Source: Streptomyces sp. KL109B (GTDB lineage Bacteria; Actinomycetota; Actinomycetes; Streptomycetales; Streptomycetaceae). From it: a DNA stretch of 64,000 nt. The notes below the pieces were generated by a model. The model saw only the letters and a program-made list of their open reading frames with translations. It was not told where the DNA came from and did no database searches. The stretch lies in the NCBI RefSeq assembly GCF_030766935.1, contig NZ_JASERL010000015.1, positions 1 to 64,000 on the forward strand, given 5' to 3'. The position numbers were made by a program, and so were the translations under genes. Positions 7,688 to 16,602 of the stretch are shown here, in pieces. The number at the start of each line of letters is the position of its first letter. Within the stretch, counting starts at the first letter, position 1.

Positions 7688-9775
7688 GTGACGACCACCG
7701 AAGAAGCAGCCCCGCCTCCGGCCGCCGAACAAGCGCCCCCCGTCCTCGACAAGCGGCGTCGCAACGTCGTCTTCGGGACCATCATGCTCGGCATGCTGCT
7801 GGCCGCCCTGGACCAGACGATCGTCGGTACGGCGCTGCCGACGATCGTCTCGGACCTGGGCGGCGCGGCACACATGTCGTGGGTCGTGACGGCGTATCTG
7901 CTCGCGGAGACCGTGGCCACGGTCCTCGTCGGCAAGTTCGGCGACATGTTCGGGCGGAAGATCGTCTTCCAGCTCTCCGCGATCATCTTCATCACCGGTT
8001 CGTTCCTGTGCGGACTGGCCACGAACATGTCGCTGCTGATCGCGTGGCGGGCCGTGCAGGGCATCGGTGCCGGCGGGTTGATGGTGACGGCGATGGCGCT
8101 CATCGCGGATGTCATCCCGCTGCGCGAGCGCGGCAAGTACCAGGGCGCCATCGGTGCCGTGTTCGGTGTCTCGACCGTCATCGGACCGCTGCTCGGCGGC
8201 CTGTTCACGGACCACCTGACGTGGCGTTGGGCGTTCTACGTCAACGTACCGATCGCGATCGTCGTGGTGATCGCCGCCGCCCGGACCATCCCGGTGGTGA
8301 AGTCGGCGGCGAAGCCGATCATCGACTACCTCGGCATCGCGCTCGTCGCGGTCGGGGCGTCCGCCCTGATCCTGGGGACCAGTTGGGGCGGCAACGAGTA
8401 CGCGTGGGGCTCGGGCGTCATCATCGGTCTTTTCGTGGGCGGTGTCGTCGCGCTGGGTCTTTTCTGCTGGGCGGAGACGCGGGCGACGGAGCCGATGCTG
8501 CCGATGCATCTGTTCCGGAACCCGGTGTTCACGGTCTGCTCGATCCTCAGCTTCATCGTGGGCTTCGCGATGCTCGGCGCGATGACGTTCCTGCCGACGT
8601 ATCTGCAGTACGTGGACGGGGACTCGGCCACGATCTCGGGTGTACGCACCTTGCCCATGGTGATCGGTCTGTTGATCGCCTCAATCTTCTCCGGCAACGT
8701 GGTCAGCAAGACGGGGCAGTATCGGATCTTCCCGATCGTGGGTGCGTTGGTCATGGCGCTCGGGCTGTATCTGTTGTCCTTGATGGACAGTTCGACCAGT
8801 GCGTGGCTTGAGTCCGTGTACATGTTTGTCCTTGGTCTTGGCATTGGTCTGTGCATGCAGGTGTTGACCATCGCCGTACAGAACACCGTCGAGTACGCGG
8901 AGTTGGGCACGGCGACGTCCGGTGTCACGTTCTTCCGTACGCTGGGCAGCTCGTTCGGTACGGCCGTGTTCGGCACGATCTACGCCAACAGCCTGGGGCC
9001 GAACCTGAAGCAGGGCGTGGCGGAGGCGGCGCGGGCCGGGACCGGTCTCACCCCGGAGGCGCTCGCCAAGGCGGCGCAGAGCCCGCAGGGCGTGCACAGT
9101 CTGCCGGCGGCGGCGCGGGAGCCGATCGTCAACGGGTACGCGGACTCGCTGCACACGGTGTTCCTGTGCACGGTGCCGGTGGCGGTCATCGGGTTCCTGG
9201 TGGCGCTGTTCCTCAAGCAGGTGGAGCTGCGCGACACCGCGCGCGCGGGCTCCGCGGACATGGGCGAGGGCTTCGCGCAGCCCTCGACCGGCGACTCGGC
9301 GCACGTGCTGGAACGGGCCGTCGCGAAGATGGTGCAGGAGACGAACCTCAACACGGCGCGGCAGATCCTGGAGCGGTCCGAGACCCGGCTCGACGTCGCA
9401 GGCGCGTGGGCCGTGATGCAGGTGGACTTCTTCACGCGGATGGTCGGGCACGCGAGCCTCGGCATGATCGCGGCGCGCCGCAGGGTGCCGCCGGAGGTGC
9501 TGGTGCCGGTGTTCCAGCGGATGGTCGACGAGGGCTATCTGACGCGTACGGGCTCGTACTTCTCGCACACCGAGGCGGGCAGCCGGGAGTCGGAGGTCAT
9601 CAACAGCGCGTGGGGCGACTGGCTCAGCAAGAAGGTCGAGGCCGATGTCGGCAGGCCCGCGGACGGGGAGCTGCGGGTGGCGGTCGACTCGATCGCGAAG
9701 CGGCTGCTCGTGGAGGACATGGCGACCGGTGCCGGGAGCAGGCCCGGTACGGAGCGCACCCTCGTCCCCATGTAG
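7688..9775 (+). CDS. DHA2-family multidrug exporter with long C-terminal domain
   Basis: A 695-residue drug:proton antiporter of the EmrB/QacA (14-helix) type. Family marks are LDQTIVGTALPTIV in helix 1, motif A as GKFGDMFGRK, the WRAVQGIGAGG region, and motif C-like GAIGAVFGVSTVIGPLLGG. Membrane helices run from about residue 28 to 515. Residues ~530-695 form a soluble extension (HVLERAVAKMVQETNL, VLVPVFQRMVDEGYLTR, SHTEAGSRE) that looks like a winged-helix/MarR-like module and appears in many actinobacterial members. It starts at GTG 7688 with GAGA just before it. Substrate cannot be read from the sequence. Plain DHA2 proteins are about 500 residues. Confidence 0.9.
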   Translation: MTTTEEAAPPPAAEQAPPVLDKRRRNVVFGTIMLGMLLAALDQTIVGTALPTIVSDLGGAAHMSWVVTAYLLAETVATVLVGKFGDMFGRKIVFQLSAIIFITGSFLCGLATNMSLLIAWRAVQGIGAGGLMVTAMALIADVIPLRERGKYQGAIGAVFGVSTVIGPLLGGLFTDHLTWRWAFYVNVPIAIVVVIAAARTIPVVKSAAKPIIDYLGIALVAVGASALILGTSWGGNEYAWGSGVIIGLFVGGVVALGLFCWAETRATEPMLPMHLFRNPVFTVCSILSFIVGFAMLGAMTFLPTYLQYVDGDSATISGVRTLPMVIGLLIASIFSGNVVSKTGQYRIFPIVGALVMALGLYLLSLMDSSTSAWLESVYMFVLGLGIGLCMQVLTIAVQNTVEYAELGTATSGVTFFRTLGSSFGTAVFGTIYANSLGPNLKQGVAEAARAGTGLTPEALAKAAQSPQGVHSLPAAAREPIVNGYADSLHTVFLCTVPVAVIGFLVALFLKQVELRDTARAGSADMGEGFAQPSTGDSAHVLERAVAKMVQETNLNTARQILERSETRLDVAGAWAVMQVDFFTRMVGHASLGMIAARRRVPPEVLVPVFQRMVDEGYLTRTGSYFSHTEAGSRESEVINSAWGDWLSKKVEADVGRPADGELRVAVDSIAKRLLVEDMATGAGSRPGTERTLVPM

Positions 9776-9810
9776 TCGCCCGGTCGCCCGGTCGCCTGTG
9801 GGAACGGCCT

Positions 9811-10575
9811 TCAGCGGAGCAGGAGTTGGAGGCCGCCCAGGACCGTCGCCGCGATGACGAGTTGCTCGAAGAGTCGCTGGTTGATCCGGTTCACGCAGGC
9901 CTTGCCGATCAGCGCTCCCGGGACGACGAAAACGGCGAGCGCGGCGTCCAGGAGCAGCGAACGGCCGTCGATGAGGCCGAGGCCCACGCTGAACGGCACC
10001 TTCGCGGAGTTCACGATGAGGAAGAACCACGCGGAGGTGCCGAGGAAGCCGAGCTTCTTGAAGCCGGCCGACAGCAGGTACATGGACATCACGGGGCCGC
10101 CCGCGTTGGCGACCATGGTGGTGAAGCCGCCGAGCACTCCGTACGAGCCCGCCTTGACGCGCGCCGTGCGGGTCGGCGTCGCATCGGCCTCGGGGGCCGC
10201 GGCCTGTTTGCGGCGCCAGACGGTGACGCCGGCCATGACGAGCAGGATCACGCCGATCGACATCCGTACGGCCCCGTCCCCCGCGAAGCCGAGGAAGACG
10301 GTGCCGAGGACCACGCCCGCGCCGACGGCGGGGAACAGCCGCCACAGGGTGGGCCAGTGGGCGTGCCGCCGGTAGGTGAGCACGGCGAGGATGTCGCCGC
10401 AGATCAGGATGGGGAGCAGTATCCCGGTGGACTCGCGCGCGGGCAGGATCGCGGCGAAGACCGCGAGGCTGACCGTATTGGCGCCGCTGACGGCCGTCTT
10501 GGAGAACCCCACCACCATGGCCGCGGCGGCCAGGGCGGAGAACTCCCAGGGTGTGATCCCGAATATGTCGTGCAT
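9811..10575 (-). CDS. TSUP/TauE-SafE family membrane permease
   Basis: 254 residues with about eight membrane segments and the two-fold repeated TSUP pattern: an N-terminal VVGFSKTAVSGANTVS and a C-terminal GGFTTMVANAGGPVMSMYLL, the latter being the best conserved motif (G-G-F-x-x-x-x-A-N-A-G-G-P). TSUP proteins export sulfite, sulfoacetate or related organic anions; this member has no clear partner gene to identify its substrate. It is convergent with the DHA2 exporter (36 bp gap) and lies downstream of the acyl-CoA ligase on the same strand, 70 bp away, so co-transcription is possible. Confidence 0.88.
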   Translation of the reverse strand: MHDIFGITPWEFSALAAAAMVVGFSKTAVSGANTVSLAVFAAILPARESTGILLPILICGDILAVLTYRRHAHWPTLWRLFPAVGAGVVLGTVFLGFAGDGAVRMSIGVILLVMAGVTVWRRKQAAAPEADATPTRTARVKAGSYGVLGGFTTMVANAGGPVMSMYLLSAGFKKLGFLGTSAWFFLIVNSAKVPFSVGLGLIDGRSLLLDAALAVFVVPGALIGKACVNRINQRLFEQLVIAATVLGGLQLLLR

Positions 10576-10645
10576 GGCGGGACGGATGCTAGACCCAACT
10601 ATCCGTCCCGCGTCAGGGGCGCCACATGGTGATACGGGTTACGTG

Positions 10646-12160
10646 TCACCCCGCGTACGTAGCGCGCAGTTCGCGCTTGAGGACCTTCATGCTCGGGCCG
10701 AGCGGCAGTTGGTCGGTGAACTCGACGCGGCGCGGGTACTTGTGCTTGCCGAGGTGTTCCTTGGACCAGGCGGTGAGTTCGGCGGCGTCGAGCGCGGTGT
10801 CCGGCTTGGGCACGACGACCGCGCAGACCTCCTCGCCGTGCACGTCGTCGGGCAGGCCGATGACGGCGACGTGGTCGATGCCGGGGTGCCGCATCAGGAC
10901 CTCCTCGACCTCGCGCGGGTAGACGTTGTAGCCGCCGCGGATGATGACGTCCTTCTTGCGGTCGACGATCCGGAGGTAGCCGTCCTCGTCCTTGGTGCCG
11001 AGGTCGCCGGTGCGGAACCAGCCGTCGACGAGGGCCTGCGCGGTCTGTTCGGGGCGGCCGAGGTAGCCGGAGAAGACGCAGTGGCCGCGGACGACGATCT
11101 CGCCGAGTTCGCCGGTGGGCAGCAGTTCGATGCGGTCGTCGAGCTCCGCGCGGGCGACCTCGACGTCGACGCCCCAGATGGAGTGGCCGATGGTGCCCGC
11201 CTTGGCGCCGTACCAGGGCTGGTTGACGGCGGCGACGGGCGAGGTCTCGCTCAGCCCGTAGCCCTCGTGGACGGGCGCGCCGAAGAGCTGCTCGAAGCGC
11301 TCCAGGACGGCGACCGGGAGCGAGGCGCCGCCGGAAACGGCGACCCGCAACCTCGGCAGGGTGTCCGCCTGTTCGGCCGCCGCGAGCAGATGGACGTACA
11401 TGGTGGGCACGCCCTGGAAGACGGTGACGCCCTCGCGGACCATCAGCTCGACGGCCTTGGCGGCGTCGAAGCGCGGCATCAGGACGAGCGTCTTGCCGGC
11501 GCGCCACACGGCGTTCATGGAGGCGGTCTGCCCGAAGGCGTGGAAGAGGGGCAGGGCGCCGAGGACGATGTCGCCGGGGCTGTACTCGTTGCAGTCGAAG
11601 GCGTCGACGGTCGCGTTCATGACGAGGTTGAGGTGGCTGAGCACGGCACCCTTGGGGACGCCCGTGGTGCCGCTCGTGTAGAAGACGACGGCCGCGTCGT
11701 CGGCGTCGCGGGTGGCGTACGTGGCGAGGGGATCGGCGGCGTCCGTGAGCTTCTCCAGCTCGCCGTCGGCGCCGAGCGCGACGGTGCGGACGCCGACGGC
11801 CGCGGCGGCCGCCTCGCCGGTCTCGGCCTGCGCGGGGTGGCACAGCAGGAGCGTCGCGCCGCTGTCCTTGAGGACGTGCTCGACCTCGTGCGCCGACAGG
11901 AGCAGGTGTACGGGGACGACGGCGGCGCCGGCCGCGATGGCCGCGTAGTAGGCGCGCGGGAACTCGACGGTGTTGGGCGCCATGAGCGCGATCTTGTCGC
12001 CGGGGCGGACGCCGAGCTCGGTGAGGGCGGCTGCCTGCTTGCGGACGTCGTGCCACAACCGCGCGAAGGTGAGGCGCGTTTCGCCCGCGACGAGGGCCGT
12101 CTTGTCGGGGTGCCGACGGGCGTTGTCGGCGAGGATCGCGGCGAGCGAGAGGGTGGCCAT
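10646..12160 (-). CDS. Acyl-CoA ligase (long-chain fatty-acid-CoA ligase type)
   Basis: A 504-residue ANL-superfamily enzyme that activates a carboxylic acid to its AMP ester and then its CoA thioester. The phosphate loop is YTSGTTGVPKG, motif A5 is YGLSETSP, the hinge region reads GDLGTKDEDGYLRIVDRKKD, then GGYNVYPREVEE, and the C-terminal lysine motif is SMKVLKREL. Together with the length, this matches the FadD/4-coumarate ligase branch. Start ATG 12160 has CGGAG upstream. It is a single gene, with the TSUP permease 70 bp downstream. The chain length of its acid is not evident. Confidence 0.9.
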   Translation of the reverse strand: MATLSLAAILADNARRHPDKTALVAGETRLTFARLWHDVRKQAAALTELGVRPGDKIALMAPNTVEFPRAYYAAIAAGAAVVPVHLLLSAHEVEHVLKDSGATLLLCHPAQAETGEAAAAAVGVRTVALGADGELEKLTDAADPLATYATRDADDAAVVFYTSGTTGVPKGAVLSHLNLVMNATVDAFDCNEYSPGDIVLGALPLFHAFGQTASMNAVWRAGKTLVLMPRFDAAKAVELMVREGVTVFQGVPTMYVHLLAAAEQADTLPRLRVAVSGGASLPVAVLERFEQLFGAPVHEGYGLSETSPVAAVNQPWYGAKAGTIGHSIWGVDVEVARAELDDRIELLPTGELGEIVVRGHCVFSGYLGRPEQTAQALVDGWFRTGDLGTKDEDGYLRIVDRKKDVIIRGGYNVYPREVEEVLMRHPGIDHVAVIGLPDDVHGEEVCAVVVPKPDTALDAAELTAWSKEHLGKHKYPRRVEFTDQLPLGPSMKVLKRELRATYAG

Positions 12161-12515
12161 CGGGTTGCGCTCCGTTCCGTACTACTGACTGCTGGTGCGG
12201 CGGTGGACCAGGTCGGGAAGGCCGGGCAGCCGTTAATTAGCGCTGCTAGTTTTGCCGTCCTTGGGGGACTCTACGCTCGTCACCCGGCTCGGGGGAATGT
12301 GCCCTGGGTCACGTCCGTGGCCCCTGGGTCGCTTCCGGATCTCAGGGTTGGCCCTGATGTCCCCGCCGGTCGGCCCGCCTACTGTGGAGGTCCGGCACCG
12401 CTCCGCGGACGACGCACGGGGGAGCACGGGGGCTACGGGGGAAGCGCGTCGTCCGACGGAGCGGGTAGCCGGGACCTGAGCAGCGGCCCGAGGGGGCTGT
12501 CGCGGCGGACGGGGG
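12161..12515. other. Intergenic region between the acyl-CoA ligase and the response regulator
   Basis: 355 bp with no gene. Near the ligase start, TTAATTAGCGCTGCTAG (12233-12249) contains the short palindrome TAGC-GCT-GCTA in an AT-richer island, a plausible promoter or operator for the ligase. AGGGTTGGCCCT (about 12344-12355) is a second small palindrome. The remaining DNA is GC-rich and unremarkable. Confidence 0.4.
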
Positions 12516-13160
12516 TCAGCCGCGCAGGAAGCGGAGCACCGCCATGACGCGGCGGTGCTCGGCCGGGTCCGACTCCAGGCTCAGCTTGGCGAAGATGTTG
12601 CGCACATGCGTCTCGACCGTCTTGCCGCCGATGACCAGCTTCTGCGCGATGGCCTCGTTGGAGCGCCCCTCCGCCATCAGCGCCAGTACGTCGCGCTCGC
12701 GGCCGGTGAGTTCGTCGAGGGGTCCGTGCGGGCGCGGCGCGTCCATGAGGCGGGCGACGACCAGCGGATCGACGACGGTCTCCCCCGCGGCCACCCGCTT
12801 CAGGGCCCCGCCCAGTTCCTCCGCGTCGGCGACGCGCTCCTTCAGGAGGTAGCCGAAGCCCTCGGGCCGCTCGGCGAGGGCGCGGACGCTCGCGGTCGTC
12901 TCCACGTACTGGGACAGCAGCAGCACGCCGGTCTCCGGGTGCGCCGCGCGTACAGCCGCCGCCGCGAGGAGGCCCTCGTCGGTATGGGTGGGCGGCATCC
13001 GGATGTCGAGCAGCACCGCGTCCGGGGTGTGCTCGGCCACCAGGGCGAGCAGCGGCGCGGTGTCTCCGCACTCGGCGGCGACCTCGATGCCCTCGTCGGT
13101 GAGCAGCCGTACGATCCCCTGCCGAAGGAGTGCCGAGTCCTCGGCCACGATCACCCGCAC
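12516..13160 (-). CDS. LuxR/NarL-type response regulator
   Basis: 214 residues. The receiver domain (1-120) has RVIVAEDSALLRQG at the N-terminus, the phospho-acceptor aspartate in AVLLDIRMP, and the conserved lysine in YLLKERV. Residues ~145-205 are a LuxR helix-turn-helix (LTGRERDVLALMAEGRSNEAIA, KTVETHVRNIFAKL). The start is the GTG at 13160, which puts the methionine at the start of the receiver; it overlaps the 3' end of the upstream kinase gene by 10 bp, so the two are co-translated. The regulator is phosphorylated by the adjacent sensor kinase. Target genes are unknown. Confidence 0.92.
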   Translation of the reverse strand: MRVIVAEDSALLRQGIVRLLTDEGIEVAAECGDTAPLLALVAEHTPDAVLLDIRMPPTHTDEGLLAAAAVRAAHPETGVLLLSQYVETTASVRALAERPEGFGYLLKERVADAEELGGALKRVAAGETVVDPLVVARLMDAPRPHGPLDELTGRERDVLALMAEGRSNEAIAQKLVIGGKTVETHVRNIFAKLSLESDPAEHRRVMAVLRFLRG

Positions 13161-14926
13161 GGAAGCTCCGCCCTGATTCTGGTTCCGCCCCCTGCGGGGC
13201 TGTCGATGTGCAGTACGCCGTCGACGGCGGCGAGCCGGTCGGCGAGGCCGCGCAGGCCGGTGCCGCGCGCGAGGTCGACGCCGCCGACGCCGTCGTCGAC
13301 GGTCTCCACCACGAGGCGGCCCTCCTGGTGCCGGGCGGAGACGCTGACGGCGCGGGCGTCGGCGTGCTTGGCCGCGTTCGACAGGGCCTCGCAGACGGTG
13401 AAGTAGGCGGTGGACTCGACGAGCGGGTCGTAGCGGCGCGGCTCGGCGGCGACGACGACCGGGAGGGCGGCCTCTTCGGCGAGCGTGCTCAGCGCGGCGG
13501 CGAGTCCTTCGCGGGTGAGGACGGCGGGGTGGATGCCCTGGGCGATGCCGCGCAGTTCGTCGATGGCGAGGCGAAGGCTGGACTCGGCCTCGTCGGCGGC
13601 CTCGCGCAGCGTCGCGTCGGGATGGTCCGTGAGGCCCTTCTGGACGCGGCGTACGGACATCAGGGCGAAGACGAGGCGGGTCTGCGCCCCGTCGTGGAGA
13701 TCGCGCTCCAGGCGGCCGCGCTCGGCGTCGGCGGCCTGCACGATGCGGGTGGCGACGTCCTTCGCGCGCGTGCGCAGCCAGACGTTCTCCAGGGCGAGGC
13801 GCAGGGCGGCCGCCACGGACGCGAGGAGTTCGGGGTCCTCGTCGAGGGCCGGGTCGTGGTGGAGCAGGGCGAGCGGGCGGCCGTCGGCGGCGGCGACCGC
13901 GGTGCGGCCCGGGCGCTGGGCGCCGCCGAGCTCGCGGCCCGCGCCGTCGACGTACGCGCCGCGTTCCTCGTCCCACAGGCCGAGCCGCAGCGTCGGGTCG
14001 CCGAGGACGCGCACGAGCGCGTCGCGCAGCCGCGCCGGGTCGGAGTCGGTGCCGATGTCGATGACGAGACCGCTGACCTCGGCGCGCTGCAGCCGCATGC
14101 GCAGGAGGCCGGCGAGGAAGGCGAAGGGGACGGCGACCTGAGCGAGGTCCGACATCAGGTAGACGGCCTGTTCGGGCAGCGAGCCGACGCCGCCGAACCA
14201 GGGCACTACGTAGAACAGCATGTCCCACATGAGGAACACGGTGGCGACGCCGATGCCGATCCACGCGGGCAGCAGGGCGCGCCTACGGGCGGCGGACGCG
14301 TGGCGCCAGCGCAGCACGATCGCGACGGCCGCGACGACCGAGAGCACCCATCCCGCGGCGTGGTACGCGGCGTCGAAGGGGCCGAAGAGGCCGTCCCAGG
14401 CGGGCACGTGCAGCAGGTTCGGTCCGCAGTCGCGGCAGTCCAGGTACGTCGCCCCGGTCTGCGTCGCCGGGTCGAACAGGAGCGTGCGTACGAGTCCGCC
14501 GACGGCGACGAGCCCGTACGCGCCCTGGACCAGGCGGCGCGTGAGGACCGAGGTGAGGCGGCCTTCGGGGAACGACAGGATGAGGTGCAGGAGGATCGCC
14601 ATGTTCAGCGCCTCCCACCAGGCGCCGAAGGCGAAGAGGGCGGGGGACGCGGTGCCCTGGAGGTTTCCGAAGAACCAGGTGATGCCCTCGGCGACCATGA
14701 GGCGCCCGGTGTGGTTGGCGGGCCTGCGCCGCCAGGCGACGATGCCCGCGATCGCGTACGCCCAGCCCACCGCGAGGTCCCGTACGAGATCCGCCGCGGA
14801 GGCGCCGCTGCGCGCGTACGCCCATGCTCCCGCCCCGCCCGATACTGCGGCGAGGGCCGCGGCCCCGGTCAGGCGCAGCCGAACCGCCCGCTCACCCTGA
14901 CTGTCCACGGCCACACGGTAAGGCAT
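13151..14926 (-). CDS. Sensor histidine kinase (HisKA_3 type)
   Basis: About 591 residues from ATG 14926 (GTG 14914 is also possible; no clear ribosome site for either). The N-terminal third has about seven hydrophobic segments with aromatic residues (VAWRRRPANHTGRLM, YVVPWFGGVGSLP), a membrane sensor. A central soluble region may be GAF-like. The dimerisation helix carries the phospho-acceptor histidine in LERDLHDGAQTRLV, and the ATPase domain has ALSNAAKHADA and VDDGVGGVD, ending in GTRIRAELPCG. This is the NarL-partner kinase architecture, paired with the response regulator it overlaps. The long N-terminal membrane part makes a membrane or lipophilic signal plausible. Confidence 0.88.
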   Translation of the reverse strand: MPYRVAVDSQGERAVRLRLTGAAALAAVSGGAGAWAYARSGASAADLVRDLAVGWAYAIAGIVAWRRRPANHTGRLMVAEGITWFFGNLQGTASPALFAFGAWWEALNMAILLHLILSFPEGRLTSVLTRRLVQGAYGLVAVGGLVRTLLFDPATQTGATYLDCRDCGPNLLHVPAWDGLFGPFDAAYHAAGWVLSVVAAVAIVLRWRHASAARRRALLPAWIGIGVATVFLMWDMLFYVVPWFGGVGSLPEQAVYLMSDLAQVAVPFAFLAGLLRMRLQRAEVSGLVIDIGTDSDPARLRDALVRVLGDPTLRLGLWDEERGAYVDGAGRELGGAQRPGRTAVAAADGRPLALLHHDPALDEDPELLASVAAALRLALENVWLRTRAKDVATRIVQAADAERGRLERDLHDGAQTRLVFALMSVRRVQKGLTDHPDATLREAADEAESSLRLAIDELRGIAQGIHPAVLTREGLAAALSTLAEEAALPVVVAAEPRRYDPLVESTAYFTVCEALSNAAKHADARAVSVSARHQEGRLVVETVDDGVGGVDLARGTGLRGLADRLAAVDGVLHIDSPAGGGTRIRAELPCG

Positions 14927-14975
14927 TCGGGGGCGGGTCGGGGAAATCGGGCGGGGCGTGCGGTGGTACGCGGGG

Positions 14976-15809
14976 TTACCGGGGGCTCTTGAGGTCATCG
15001 GGGCTGTCGCCGACCTGGTCACGGGGCCCGTCACCGGTTCCGGCGCCGCCGCCCTCGCGGATCAGCTCCAGGACCCGGCTCCGCAGGGCCGTGAACCGGG
15101 CGTCCGCCCGCGTCGTCAACTGGTCGCGTTTTGCGGGTAGTTGGACCGGGACGTCCTCCAGGACCACGGTCGGCGACGCGCTCAGGACCAGTACCCGCTC
15201 CCCCAGGTAGACGGCCTCGTCGATGTCGTGGGTGACGAACAGGACCGTCATGCCGCGCTCCCGCCACAGGCCGCGCACCAGGTCCTCCAGGTCGGCGCGG
15301 GTCTGGGCGTCGACGGCCGCGAACGGCTCGTCCATGAGGAGCACGTCCGGCTCGTACGCCAACGCGCGCGCGATGGCGACGCGTTGCTGCATGCCGCCGG
15401 AGAGCTCCCACGGGTAGGCGCGGTGGACGCCTTCGAGGCCGACCGCTGCCAGGGCCTCGGCCACGCGCGCGTGGCGGGTCGCCCTGGGCATGGACTTCCG
15501 TTGCCGCAGCGGGAGTTCGACGTTCTCGGCGACCCGCATCCACGGGAAGAGGCTGCGCCCGTACTCCTGGAAGACGACGGCGAGGCCGGGGCGCGGTCCT
15601 GTCACGCGTACGCCGCCCAGGGTGACGGTGCCGCCGGTCGGGCGAAGGAGTCCGGCCACGCACTTCAGGAGCGTCGTCTTGCCGCATCCGGAGGGGCCGA
15701 CGACGCACACCAGCTCGCCGGCGTCGAGCCGGAACGTCAGGTCGCGCAGCGCCTCCACCTGCCGCCCCGAACCCTCGTAGAGCTTGCGCAGCCCGTTGAC
15801 CTCAAGCAC
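14976..15809 (-). CDS. ABC importer ATPase (sulfonate/nitrate/taurine type)
   Basis: 277 residues. Walker A is GPSGCGKTT, the Q-loop is VVFQEYGRSLFPW, the signature is LSGGMQQRVAIARAL, Walker B is DVLLMDEPFAAVD, and the H-loop is FVTHDIDEA. The Q-loop sequence and length match the SsuB/TauB/NrtD group, which energises uptake of sulfonates, nitrate or pyrimidine precursors. GTG 15809 overlaps the end of the upstream permease by 8 bases. It is the last gene of a four-gene operon (binding protein, two permeases, ATPase). The C-terminal tail (GTGDGPRDQVGDSPDD) is charged and extra to the family. Confidence 0.9.
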   Translation of the reverse strand: MLEVNGLRKLYEGSGRQVEALRDLTFRLDAGELVCVVGPSGCGKTTLLKCVAGLLRPTGGTVTLGGVRVTGPRPGLAVVFQEYGRSLFPWMRVAENVELPLRQRKSMPRATRHARVAEALAAVGLEGVHRAYPWELSGGMQQRVAIARALAYEPDVLLMDEPFAAVDAQTRADLEDLVRGLWRERGMTVLFVTHDIDEAVYLGERVLVLSASPTVVLEDVPVQLPAKRDQLTTRADARFTALRSRVLELIREGGGAGTGDGPRDQVGDSPDDLKSPR

Positions 15810-16602
15810 CGCCGTCGCCCGCCTTCCGCCGCGCCCCGCGCGATCCGTGGTACCAGCCGAGTACCCGCCGTTCGACGAGCCGGAACAGCAGCGCGAGGAC
15901 CACGCCGAGCAGGCCGAGGACGAGGATGCCGGTCCACATCTCCGGTACGGCGAAGGAGCGTTGGAACTCCACGACGGCGAAGCCGAGTCCGCTGCTGGAG
16001 GCGTACATCTCGCTGATGACCATGAGGATGACGCCGATGGACAGGGCCTGGCGCAGGCCCGTGAAGATCTGCGGGCTCGCGGCGGGGAGCACCAGGTGGC
16101 GCAGTCGGGCCGCTCCCGCGATGCCGTACGAGCGGGCCGTCTCGGCCGCGACCTGGTCCACGGCGCGTACGCCCGCGGCCGTGTTGAGCAGCACCGGCCA
16201 GACACACCCCGAGGCGATCACGGCGATCTTCATGGTGTCGCCGATGCCCGCGAACAGCATGATCACGGGGACGAGGACGGGTGGCGGCACCGCCCGCAGG
16301 AACTCGAGGGCCGGTTCGCAGAACGCGCGGGCGCGGCGCGAGGAGCCGAGGACGACGCCGAGCGCCACTCCGGCGACGCCCGCGGCGGCGTATCCGGCGA
16401 GCAGGCGCAGCACGCTGGGCAGGACGTCGTCGTGGAGACGGGCGGGCGTCCAGGTGTCGTCGAAGCGGGACAGGATCGTGCGCAGGGGTGGTGCGTAGAA
16501 GCTGGTGCTGGCGTCGGAGGCGAACCACCAGACGGCGATCAGGACGCACGGGAGGGCGACTGCGAGGGCGGTGGCGCGCAGGGCGCGGAGTGTGCGGCTC
16601 AC
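15802..16602 (-). CDS. ABC importer permease 2 (SsuC/TauC-like)
   Basis: 266 residues, six membrane segments, starting at a GTG whose GTGA overlaps the stop of the preceding permease. The inner-membrane EAA loop is visible as ETARSYGIAGAARLRHLVLP followed by ASPQIFTGLRQAL, which contacts the ATPase. Around it lie LRAVPPPVLVPVIMLF and VISEMYASSSGLG, standard for the SsuC/TauC branch. The two permeases of this operon are not identical, so the transporter probably forms a heterodimer, which is less common in this family than a single permease. Confidence 0.9.
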   Translation of the reverse strand: MSRTLRALRATALAVALPCVLIAVWWFASDASTSFYAPPLRTILSRFDDTWTPARLHDDVLPSVLRLLAGYAAAGVAGVALGVVLGSSRRARAFCEPALEFLRAVPPPVLVPVIMLFAGIGDTMKIAVIASGCVWPVLLNTAAGVRAVDQVAAETARSYGIAGAARLRHLVLPAASPQIFTGLRQALSIGVILMVISEMYASSSGLGFAVVEFQRSFAVPEMWTGILVLGLLGVVLALLFRLVERRVLGWYHGSRGARRKAGDGGA

